Source of the DNA: Acinetobacter sp. ANC 4648
GTDB taxonomy: Bacteria; Pseudomonadota; Gammaproteobacteria; Pseudomonadales; Moraxellaceae
Length of the DNA stretch: 64,000 bases
Direction: 5' to 3'
NCBI RefSeq assembly: GCF_002135345.1
Contig: NZ_NEGI01000008.1
Location: 62,001-126,000 of the forward strand
The stretch's first letter is position 1. Every line of letters begins with the position of its first letter. The translations under genes and the position numbers were made by a program. The notes under the pieces are model-generated. The model worked only from the letters and a program-made list of their open reading frames with translations. It made no database searches and was not told the DNA's origin. Positions 56,744 through 64,000 of this stretch are shown here, one piece after another.

Positions 56744-56774
56744 AGCATAAAGATTCCAACCATGGGAAGGTCAA
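56744..56774 (-). promoter_or_regulatory. CueR-type promoter of copA (19-bp spacer)
   Basis: On the minus strand TTGACC (56774-56769) and TATGCT (56749-56744) are 19 bases apart. The spacer holds CTTCC-N8-GGAA, a near-dyad like the CueR box. Confidence 0.8.
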
Positions 56775-56916
56775 GTGACATTTCGAACAAATGTATTGGG
56801 TATGTACTTATTTAATCCTTAAAAAAATGTAATTTTCACAAAGCTTAATCCTGTTGCCATCAATAAGATTGATATCATCTAGATGAAGAATTTGTGAAAT
56901 AAAATAAATCTATAAG

Positions 56917-56951
56917 CTAAAAAACCAGTGAATTGCTCACTGGTTTTTTAG
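56917..56951 (-). terminator. Bidirectional terminator after cysK
   Basis: CTAAAAAACCAGTGA pairs perfectly with TCACTGGTTTTTTAG around a five-base loop, giving T-runs on both strands. It is 39 bases beyond the cysK stop. Confidence 0.9.
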
Positions 56952-56989
56952 TAATATTAGTGTTCTAAAAATTTACTTTATAAATAAAT

Positions 56990-57988
56990 TTAATCTGCAG
57001 AAATATCATCAAATAAAACTGAAGATAAATAACGTTCACCTGCGTCAGGCAGAATGACTACAATGGTTTTTCCTGTATTTTCAGGACGTTCAGCAAGTTT
57101 AGCCGCGGCTGCCATCGCTGCGCCACTTGAAATCCCGACAAAAATACCTTCCTGGGTTGCTGTTTTACGTGCAAAGGTAATTGCGTCAGCACTAAGAACT
57201 GTAATCACTTCATCAACGAGATCTAAATCTAAGTTTTTAGGAATGAAATTTGCACCAATCCCTTGAATTTTATGTGGTCCAGGCGTGAGATCTTCCCCAC
57301 GTTTTGCTTGACTGATAATTGCAGATTCTGCAGGTTCAACCGCAACAGAATAAATCGGCTGGTTTTTAACTTTTTCAAAATAACGTGAAATACCAGTCAA
57401 CGTTCCGCCTGTACCAACACCTGCAACTAAAATATCGACTTTACCACCCGTTGCGGCCCAAATTTCAGGGCCTGTGGTTTGCTCATGAATTTTCGGATTG
57501 GCTGGATTTTCAAATTGTTGTGGTAAAAAATAAACTTCAGGTTGAGCATCACGAAGACGTTCAGCTTCCTCTATTGCACCCTTCATTCCTTTGGCAGGAT
57601 CTGTTAAGACCAAGTTTGCCCCTAAGGCTTTGAGTACTTTACGACGCTCAATACTCATACTTGAAGGCATAGTTAGTGTAATTTCATAACCTTTAGCGGC
57701 TGCAACAAATGCAAGTGCAATACCAGTATTCCCACTGGTCGGCTCAACAATATGCATACCCTGTTTTAAAACACCACGTTGTTCAGCATCTGCAATTAAA
57801 GCTGCGCCAATACGATCTTTCACTGAAAAAGCAGGGTTTCGGCTTTCAACTTTAGCAAGAACAGTTGCACCTGTTTGAATAATACGATTAATACGGACTA
57901 AAGGCGTATTTCCAATTGCTTCTGCATTATTAGAATATACTGCAATACCTAAATTTTCAGTTTTTGGAAAATTTGGATCTATAGGCAT
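56990..57988 (-). CDS. cysK: Cysteine synthase A
   Basis: PLP-dependent O-acetylserine sulfhydrylase making cysteine from sulfide. It has 332 residues. The PLP lysine lies in [11 protein letters not shown], the substrate loop in [12 protein letters not shown], the phosphate-binding loop in [14 protein letters not shown], and [10 protein letters not shown] is near the end. The frame extends to 58030, but AAGGAAAG precedes the ATG at 57988. It is a single gene flanked by a terminator. Confidence 0.93.
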   Translation of the reverse strand: MPIDPNFPKTENLGIAVYSNNAEAIGNTPLVRINRIIQTGATVLAKVESRNPAFSVKDRIGAALIADAEQRGVLKQGMHIVEPTSGNTGIALAFVAAAKGYEITLTMPSSMSIERRKVLKALGANLVLTDPAKGMKGAIEEAERLRDAQPEVYFLPQQFENPANPKIHEQTTGPEIWAATGGKVDILVAGVGTGGTLTGISRYFEKVKNQPIYSVAVEPAESAIISQAKRGEDLTPGPHKIQGIGANFIPKNLDLDLVDEVITVLSADAITFARKTATQEGIFVGISSGAAMAAAAKLAERPENTGKTIVVILPDAGERYLSSVLFDDISAD

Positions 57989-58221
57989 GATCTTTCCTTG
58001 ATTATAAATAAAGTTATCTTGATCTATCATATCGCTTTTTGATGAAACATGGATGTTCAGAATTAAGATTTAATTATCTAAAAAAATTAAATGTTTATCT
58101 TTATAAATCATAAATTTAATTTCTATATGTCTTTGTTTGTCCAAATACGCACCAAATCCAATTGCGCATTTATATAATATTTCAAGCATAATATCTTTCT
58201 AGAAAGGATTTTGAGAACCCC

Positions 58222-60387
58222 ATGGCGAACAGTGCTTATCAAAAAATTTACCGACAACTCACCAAAAAGATTCTAGATAAAATTGTCAGTCCCCAAGTTT
58301 TAGGTGATACACAAGCACTGGAAAATACAGTCCAAGATAATAAATTAAATGCATTACCCATTTGCTATGTCATTCAAGATGATTCAACTTCAAATAAGGT
58401 TCTGATTGATAATGAAACTAAAAAAAGACAGCTTAGCCCTGCTTTTTCACCTTTAGTACTCGGTGACTATCGAGAGGATGATTCTTTTCTGACGCTTGAA
58501 CCAACCAAATCCAATGCATCTGCTTATTATCCAGACAAGTTAATCCGTCTAGTCGAGTACTTACTTCAACATCCTGAAAGCGATGTTTTATTGGTTCCAG
58601 TCACCATTTTATGGGGCCGTGCACCTGAAAATGAAGATAGTTGGTATAAAGCATTAATGGCAGATGCATGGACCAAACCAACAGGTATTAAACAAGCACT
58701 CAATATTACTCTATATGGTCGTGAAAATTATATTGAATTCCATCAAGCTATTTCTTTACGCGCATTAATTAATACTGCCACTGAGGTTGCACCCAATTTT
58801 GCACCTGCGCACTATGTGGTGACTGAGCTAAACAAATCATTCAATCAATATAAAGAAGCAATTTTAGGGCCCGATCTATCTGATCGCCGTAATGTAATTA
58901 ATAAACTCATGATTACGGACACGATTAAGGAAGCCATTCTCAAAGAAAGTATTCATAAAAAAATCAGTGTTAATGAAGCTGAAAATTTGGCACGGCATTA
59001 CTTAGATGAAATTGTTTCTGATTTTTCTTATTCAACTTTACGTTTTGCCGAAATTGCACTAACAAAACTGTGGACTCAACTTTATGATGGAATTGAAGTA
59101 CATAACTTTGATACCGTTCGTGAGTTGGCCAAAGATTATGAAATTGTCTATACCCCTTGCCACCGGAGTCATATCGACTATTTGTTACTGTCCTATGTAA
59201 TTTATAATCGTGGTTTAATGGTGCCACATATTGCAGCTGGTATTAATTTAAATATGCCTGTAGTTGGCCAATTAATGCGTGGTGCAGGCGCATATTTTAT
59301 CCGCCGTAGCTTCAATGGAAATGCGTTATATACCGCCGTTTTTAAAGAATATATTCACAGCATGTTAAGTCGAAATACTCCCTTAGAATATTTCATTGAG
59401 GGTGGTCGTTCACGAACTGGACTTTTACTGCCGGCCAAAAAAGGTATGTTAGCAATTACCATCCAAAGTCATTTACGGGGTAACAGTAAACCGATTGCTT
59501 TTATTCCGACTTATTTTGGTTATGAGAAACTATTAGAAGGTTCATCTTATATTCAAGAACTTGGTGGACAAAAGAAACAAGCGGAATCGTTATTTGGATT
59601 ATTAAAATCCTTTAAGAAAATTGAAAAAGTTTTTGGCATTGTGCATGTGAATTTTGGTGAGCCAGTTTTTCTAGATGATTTATTAAAGAAAAATGAAGCA
59701 CCGAAAAAAGTAAGCTTACAAGATGAATTACCCATCTCAGTCAAAGCTACAGTTGATGATGTGGCGCATAATATTCAAGAAAATATTAATAAAGCAGTGG
59801 TTATTAACCCTATTAGTTTAATTTCATTAGTTTTATTAAATGCACCTACTTACTCACTATCTGAGCGAGATGTATTACAACGCTTAACCCAATTTCGCAA
59901 TCTACTACAACAGCATCATTATGATGATCGTATGCAGATTACCCCATTGTCTAATCATGAAATCATTCAATATGCGATTAAGCTGAAGCAAATTGAGTTT
60001 ATTGAACATGATAATGAGCGTTGGATTAAAGTTGCAAATAAGCAAGAAGCATTATTAAAATACTTTAGTAATAATATTCTACATACATTTATGCTTCCTG
60101 CACTAATAGCAGATGTACTTAAAAATCAGCTGGAGCAAGAGAATACTTCTATTAGTAAACTGGAATTGGTTACAACAGTTGTTGCACGTTATCCTGATAT
60201 TCAAAAAATATTTTTCTTAAAATGGTCAGTAGATGAGGTTTTGGATGAAATTGATTTAATCTTAACTTATTTTATGACTGAAAAATTAATTCAAATAGAT
60301 GGGGAGCAGATCCATATTGTGCAAGCTGATGAGGCTTTAGGTTTATTGTCTTCTTTCGCACTCCTTTATGAAGTGAATACGCCTTAA
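58222..60387 (+). CDS. plsB: Glycerol-3-phosphate acyltransferase
   Basis: Inner-membrane-associated enzyme for the first acylation in phospholipid synthesis. It has 721 residues, a little shorter than E. coli PlsB. The catalytic block I (HX4D) is in PCHRSHIDYLLLSYV near residue 312; later blocks are GAYFIRRSFNGN, FIEGGRSRTGLLLPAKKGML and IAFIPTYFGYEK. An AGAAAGGATTT element precedes the ATG. Confidence 0.93.
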   Translation: MANSAYQKIYRQLTKKILDKIVSPQVLGDTQALENTVQDNKLNALPICYVIQDDSTSNKVLIDNETKKRQLSPAFSPLVLGDYREDDSFLTLEPTKSNASAYYPDKLIRLVEYLLQHPESDVLLVPVTILWGRAPENEDSWYKALMADAWTKPTGIKQALNITLYGRENYIEFHQAISLRALINTATEVAPNFAPAHYVVTELNKSFNQYKEAILGPDLSDRRNVINKLMITDTIKEAILKESIHKKISVNEAENLARHYLDEIVSDFSYSTLRFAEIALTKLWTQLYDGIEVHNFDTVRELAKDYEIVYTPCHRSHIDYLLLSYVIYNRGLMVPHIAAGINLNMPVVGQLMRGAGAYFIRRSFNGNALYTAVFKEYIHSMLSRNTPLEYFIEGGRSRTGLLLPAKKGMLAITIQSHLRGNSKPIAFIPTYFGYEKLLEGSSYIQELGGQKKQAESLFGLLKSFKKIEKVFGIVHVNFGEPVFLDDLLKKNEAPKKVSLQDELPISVKATVDDVAHNIQENINKAVVINPISLISLVLLNAPTYSLSERDVLQRLTQFRNLLQQHHYDDRMQITPLSNHEIIQYAIKLKQIEFIEHDNERWIKVANKQEALLKYFSNNILHTFMLPALIADVLKNQLEQENTSISKLELVTTVVARYPDIQKIFFLKWSVDEVLDEIDLILTYFMTEKLIQIDGEQIHIVQADEALGLLSSFALLYEVNTP

Positions 60388-60407
60388 TAATTAAAATTTT
60401 ATTGCTT

Positions 60408-60440
60408 GCTTAAAACTGCAGTTTATCTTCAGTTTTAAGC
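60408..60440. terminator. Terminator between convergent plsB and methyltransferase genes
   Basis: GCTTAAAACTG pairs with CAGTTTTAAGC around an 11-base loop; it overlaps the last codons of the methyltransferase gene. There is no clear T-run on the plus strand. Confidence 0.55.
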
Positions 60441-61112
60441 TTTAAACCCTATAAAACCATAATAATTCAAAACTTGAGCAAAAGTTGCCACAGATTTAAA
60501 ACCTACTTGTTTATATATATCTTGCATCTGTACTACATCAATTAAGAAAAAGTCTTGTGCTAAACGATCCAGCATAGCTTGGCTTTGTGCCTCACTTAAC
60601 CCTATGGTTTGTACCAACAGTTTGAGCGTAATCCATTGCTGATCATGCTCAATTTTCATTAAGTCATAACTTAGACATAAACCATCTTTTTTCAGGGATT
60701 CTGCAATATCTTGAAAATAGTTTTGTTTAAATTCAAGTGGAACAAAATGTGAGACTAGAATAGAAAGTGCAGCATCAAATTGTTGATTCAAAGAATTTAA
60801 AATTGAAGTATCAGCATGAAAAAAATTCATCCGATCTATAAGCCCCAACTGTTCAAGATGATATTTGGCCTGATTTAACATATTCAGTGCCGGATCAATC
60901 GCCGTAAATGTCCACTGTGGGAATTGCTCAGCTAAATATTGCAGCTCATAACCTGTACCACAACCCACCACTAAAATATGCGCTTGTTCAGAGAGATAGG
61001 TTTTAAGAATGGCATGAACTTGTAAATGGATGAGTTCATACCCTGGGATCAATTTTCGAATATGCACATCATAACCATCAACGACTTTGGGGTGATTAAA
61101 ATCTTTTGACAT
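60435..61112 (-). CDS. Class I SAM-dependent methyltransferase
   Basis: A 225-residue soluble protein. Motif I is ILVVGCGTGYELQYLAE, followed by FTAIDPALNML (motif II acidic residue) and DAALSILVSHFVPLE. Small-molecule methyltransferases of this type (UbiE/Tam-like) share this layout. The substrate is unknown. It is a lone gene, convergent with plsB. Confidence 0.78.
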   Translation of the reverse strand: MSKDFNHPKVVDGYDVHIRKLIPGYELIHLQVHAILKTYLSEQAHILVVGCGTGYELQYLAEQFPQWTFTAIDPALNMLNQAKYHLEQLGLIDRMNFFHADTSILNSLNQQFDAALSILVSHFVPLEFKQNYFQDIAESLKKDGLCLSYDLMKIEHDQQWITLKLLVQTIGLSEAQSQAMLDRLAQDFFLIDVVQMQDIYKQVGFKSVATFAQVLNYYGFIGFKA

Positions 61113-61282
61113 ATCAATTACCCTTTTATATACCTTCTATGAATGTTCTATTTAGTTATATAGCTCATTATAATTCTGATTAAAAGAATACCTTATTGAT
61201 CTCTATTTATAAGCCATAAAGTTCAATAAGGCACATCTATCAAAATTTATCTTATACCAAGTAAATATAGTGATTTACTCGT

Positions 61283-62971
61283 TTAAGCAATTTCCAATAA
61301 ATTTAATTCATTCCGCATAAATTCCTGTAGTTTGAACTTTTGTGCTTTTCCTGATGCTGTCATGGGGAATTCATGAAAGAAACGTACATAACGTGGTACT
61401 TTATTGTGTGAAATATGCTCTTTACAGTATTGACGGATAGATTCTTCGGTAGCCTGATGCTGTTCATGTAAAATGATACATGCACATAGTTCTTCACCAT
61501 AACGTGGATCAGGTAAGCCAATCACTTGTACATCGCTGACATCTGGATGTGAATATAAGAAGTCTTCAATTTCTTTTGGAAATAGGTTTTCGCCACCACG
61601 AATCACGACATCTTTAATACGGCCTTTGATTTTAACAAAACCCTCATCATCCATTTCAGCAATATCACCTGTATGCATCCATTTTGCAATATCAATAACT
61701 TCTTTGGTTTTTGCTTCATCTTCCCAATAGCCTAACATTACTGAATAGCCACGTACGCACAATTCACCTAGTTTGCCACGTGGGACTATTTTACCTTGTT
61801 CATCGATAATTTTTACTTCTAAATGCGGATGTACACGTCCGACCGTTCCAACGCGACATTCAATTGGGTCTGTTGTTGAACTTTGTGCACTAACTGGTGC
61901 AGTTTCCGTCATTCCATAGCAAATGGTAATTTCATCCATATGCATACGGTCAATCACACGCTGCATAATTTCACGAGGACAAGGACTTCCCGCCATAATT
62001 CCTGTACGTAAACTGCTTAAATCAAATTGATCAAACTTTTCATGTTCCAACATAGCAATAAACATGGTGGGTACACCATAAGCTGCAGTGCATTTTTCTT
62101 GTTCTATTGCTTTTAAACTATCTAAAGGATTGAATACAGCCGAAGGATAGACCATGGTTGAACCATGGGTAATACAGGCTAAATTCCCCATCACCATACC
62201 AAAACAATGAAATAATGGCACTGAAATACACACTCGATCTTGTGGGGTTAAATGAATGCCTTCACCAACAAAATAGCCATTATTTAAAAGATTATTGTGG
62301 GTCAACATTGTGCCTTTCGGATTGCCCGTGGTTCCAGAAGTAAATTGAATATTAATCGTTTCATCAAACTGTAATTCACAGGCAATGGTTTTTAATTGTT
62401 CTAACTCTTCTGCCGTTGGTGCTTGTATGAGATCTGCAAAGCGATGCATTCCTGCTTGATGTACATCATCAATTTTTATCACATGTTTTAGATGCGGTAC
62501 TTTTTCCGAATCTAAAATATGATTTATTGTAGAGGCTAATTCTGGCGCGATTTGCATTAACACGTCTTGGTAATCTGAAGTTTTAAATTTTGATGCAATC
62601 ACTAGGCCCTTACATGAGACCTTGTTTAAGACATATTCAAGTTCATTTTTTTTGTACGCTGGATTCAAATTCACCAAAATAATGCCCGCTTTAAAAGCAG
62701 CAAATTGAGCAATCGTCCATTCCACACAGTTAGGTGACCAAATAGCTAAACGATCCGTTTTTTCTAAACCTAAACGTAGCAAACTACAAGCAAAAGCATC
62801 TACTTTTGCTTGTAGTTCCCGATAAGTTAGTCGCACATTTTGATGTACGCTAATCACTGCATCATGCTCAGCATATTGCTGGCATGCTTCATCAAACTTA
62901 TCACCTATTGTCATACCAATTAGAGGGGTTTGACTTGTTCCACAGGCATAACTTAACCGTAATTGCGACAT
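61283..62971 (-). CDS. AMP-dependent acyl-CoA synthetase
   Basis: Activates a carboxylic acid to its CoA thioester through an acyl-adenylate. It has 562 residues with the P-loop-like FTSGTTGNPKGTMLTH, YGMTETAPVSAQ, the TGDIAEMDDEGFVKIKGRIKD hinge and the catalytic Lys in TASGKAQKFKL. It resembles the medium/long-chain FadD-like enzymes found beside leucine/isovalerate genes. It is downstream of the TetR gene on the same strand. Confidence 0.85.
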   Translation of the reverse strand: MSQLRLSYACGTSQTPLIGMTIGDKFDEACQQYAEHDAVISVHQNVRLTYRELQAKVDAFACSLLRLGLEKTDRLAIWSPNCVEWTIAQFAAFKAGIILVNLNPAYKKNELEYVLNKVSCKGLVIASKFKTSDYQDVLMQIAPELASTINHILDSEKVPHLKHVIKIDDVHQAGMHRFADLIQAPTAEELEQLKTIACELQFDETINIQFTSGTTGNPKGTMLTHNNLLNNGYFVGEGIHLTPQDRVCISVPLFHCFGMVMGNLACITHGSTMVYPSAVFNPLDSLKAIEQEKCTAAYGVPTMFIAMLEHEKFDQFDLSSLRTGIMAGSPCPREIMQRVIDRMHMDEITICYGMTETAPVSAQSSTTDPIECRVGTVGRVHPHLEVKIIDEQGKIVPRGKLGELCVRGYSVMLGYWEDEAKTKEVIDIAKWMHTGDIAEMDDEGFVKIKGRIKDVVIRGGENLFPKEIEDFLYSHPDVSDVQVIGLPDPRYGEELCACIILHEQHQATEESIRQYCKEHISHNKVPRYVRFFHEFPMTASGKAQKFKLQEFMRNELNLLEIA

Positions 62972-63079
62972 TGAATCATACTCCTTGATTCTTTTTAATT
63001 CTGATTTTAACGTTTAATTTAATTGTTTTTACCGCGACTATTTTAGCCAGATTTTGTATATTTTATTACCAATAGACCG

Positions 63080-63706
63080 TTATATTCCCTCCAGCCGTTT
63101 TACTGCGTTGACACAAAAATCAGCAATTTGTTTAACAAAATAGGCTTTATATGACTCATCAAATATTACATTTAGAGATGGATTTAAAGGCTCAACCACC
63201 GCAAATGTCATGGCACCAACAACGCACAATGCAGCGGTATTTAAATCTTCAAAACTAAACTCACCTGTTGTTTTTCCTGTGGCAAGAATTTCTGTCATGC
63301 TTTGTTTAATAAGTTGTTTGCTATGAAACCGTTCGTGTTCGAGTTCAGGCCCAACGGGTTCAAACATGAGTGAATATGCCAGTTGTGAACTATTCATTGC
63401 GCGCCGTACAAACGTGGTTACTGCTTTATGTAATTTTTGTGTTGGATTTAATTGCCCTTGAGCGATGTGATTCAAAATCACAACTTCAAAGGTAATGGCA
63501 TCATTCAACACTTCAATCAACACCTGATTTTTGTTGTCAAAATAACGATAAACTAGACCACTCGAAACACCTGCTCGGTCTGCAATGGCTTGTATTTGTG
63601 CATCTTTAAAACCACCCTGTGCAATAAGTTCACGAGCAGATTGTAAAATCATTTTACGATTTTTCTCCATTCGTTCTTGCATCAGAGAGGATCGTTTATA
63701 GCTCAT
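63080..63706 (-). CDS. TetR-family transcriptional regulator
   Basis: A 208-residue repressor. The helix-turn-helix is at residues about 20-62 (SARELIAQGGFKDAQIQAIA, SGLVYRYFDNK), followed by a ligand-binding C-terminal domain. It is divergent from the acyl-CoA dehydrogenase gene at the right edge and precedes the synthetase, so it probably controls both in response to an acyl-CoA. Confidence 0.85.
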   Translation of the reverse strand: MSYKRSSLMQERMEKNRKMILQSARELIAQGGFKDAQIQAIADRAGVSSGLVYRYFDNKNQVLIEVLNDAITFEVVILNHIAQGQLNPTQKLHKAVTTFVRRAMNSSQLAYSLMFEPVGPELEHERFHSKQLIKQSMTEILATGKTTGEFSFEDLNTAALCVVGAMTFAVVEPLNPSLNVIFDESYKAYFVKQIADFCVNAVKRLEGI

Positions 63707-63852
63707 ATTTTATATTCTCAAATAATTAAAATGAATTGTAAATCATTTTTTGAATTTGTATTCACTTTTGTGAAAAAAAATTGTATGTTAGTGCTCAAGC
63801 ACAATAAAAATGCTTTTGGAATAACAAATATAACCAACAGGATGACAGGAAA

Positions 63853-64000
63853 ATGCACCTACAAAGTATCGATTTTGGTCTAGATGAGACGTTAATTGCA
63901 CTCCGTGATTCAATTGCTGCATTTTGTGCAAAGGAAATTGCACCAATTGCAAAGCAAGTCGATCAAGAGAATTTGTTCCCACATCATTTATGGAAGAAAT
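63853..64000 (+). CDS. Acyl-CoA dehydrogenase (isovaleryl-CoA type), 5' part
   Basis: The first 49 codons only; the gene runs off the window. The product begins MHLQSIDFGLDETLIALRDS, then FCAKEIAPIAKQVDQENLFP, the N-terminal helices of acyl-CoA dehydrogenases and closest to isovaleryl-CoA dehydrogenase. ACAGGAAA precedes the ATG. With the TetR and acyl-CoA synthetase genes it suggests the start of a leucine/isovalerate (liu-type) operon. Confidence 0.75.
   Translation, partial: MHLQSIDFGLDETLIALRDSIAAFCAKEIAPIAKQVDQENLFPHHLWKK

Overview
The window looks like chromosomal DNA of an Acinetobacter species. It is AT-rich, carries the pcaIJFBDKCHG-qui beta-ketoadipate/quinate cluster with divergent pcaU in the Acinetobacter order, and has are-type aromatic alcohol genes and Csu-like archaic pili. 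The species cannot be fixed from sequence reading alone.

Layout. 1-9.5 kb: 3' part of an aldehyde dehydrogenase, then the high-affinity K+ pump kdpABC and its sensor/regulator kdpDE. 9.6-16.6 kb: a PKD-domain lipoprotein resembling a polysaccharide lyase, then a four-gene HlyD/ABC-2 exporter. 17-22.2 kb: an archaic chaperone-usher pilus operon (pilin, chaperone, usher, tip adhesin) under a CRP/Vfr-type box, with a convergent extra pilin. 22.4-22.7 kb: a decayed element with a XerC/D-type site. 22.7-35.6 kb: a sulfate-ester/aryl-alcohol region with a frameshifted SdsA1-type alkylsulfatase, aryl-alcohol dehydrogenase, OprD-type porin, arylsulfatase, sigma-54 activator, aldehyde dehydrogenase, cupin and a lipoprotein formylglycine-generating enzyme. 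Three GG-N10-GC sigma-54 promoters tie these together. 36-48.9 kb: pcaU, pcaIJFBDKCHG and quiBCX; quiA and pobA do not follow. 49.2-53.3 kb: a degraded zone with a DUF1826 gene, benE and acetyltransferase remnants, a frameshifted smvA-type efflux gene, a histidine-kinase fragment, a second copy of the Xer-site element, and next to it a near-perfect dif site. 53.4-56.8 kb: copper module copZ, cueR, copA with two 19-bp-spacer CueR-type promoters. 57-64 kb: cysK, plsB, a methyltransferase, an acyl-CoA synthetase, a TetR regulator and the start of an acyl-CoA dehydrogenase.

How the genes work together. In the 25-36 kb block the likely route is sulfate ester uptake (porin), periplasmic hydrolysis by an arylsulfatase matured by an exported FGE, oxidation of the released alcohol to aldehyde and acid, and entry of suitable aromatics into the adjacent pca pathway. 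The pca/qui operon converts quinate/shikimate intermediates in the periplasm to protocatechuate and then to succinyl-CoA and acetyl-CoA.

Most notable signals: (1) a chromosomal dif site flanked by a Xer-site/hairpin element whose architecture recurs 30.7 kb away with a different hairpin sequence, suggestive of a Xer-exploiting mobile element (IMEX-like); (2) a sulfatase-based variant of the are regulon, with its own exported FGE and three sigma-54 promoters; (3) several broken genes clustered near dif.
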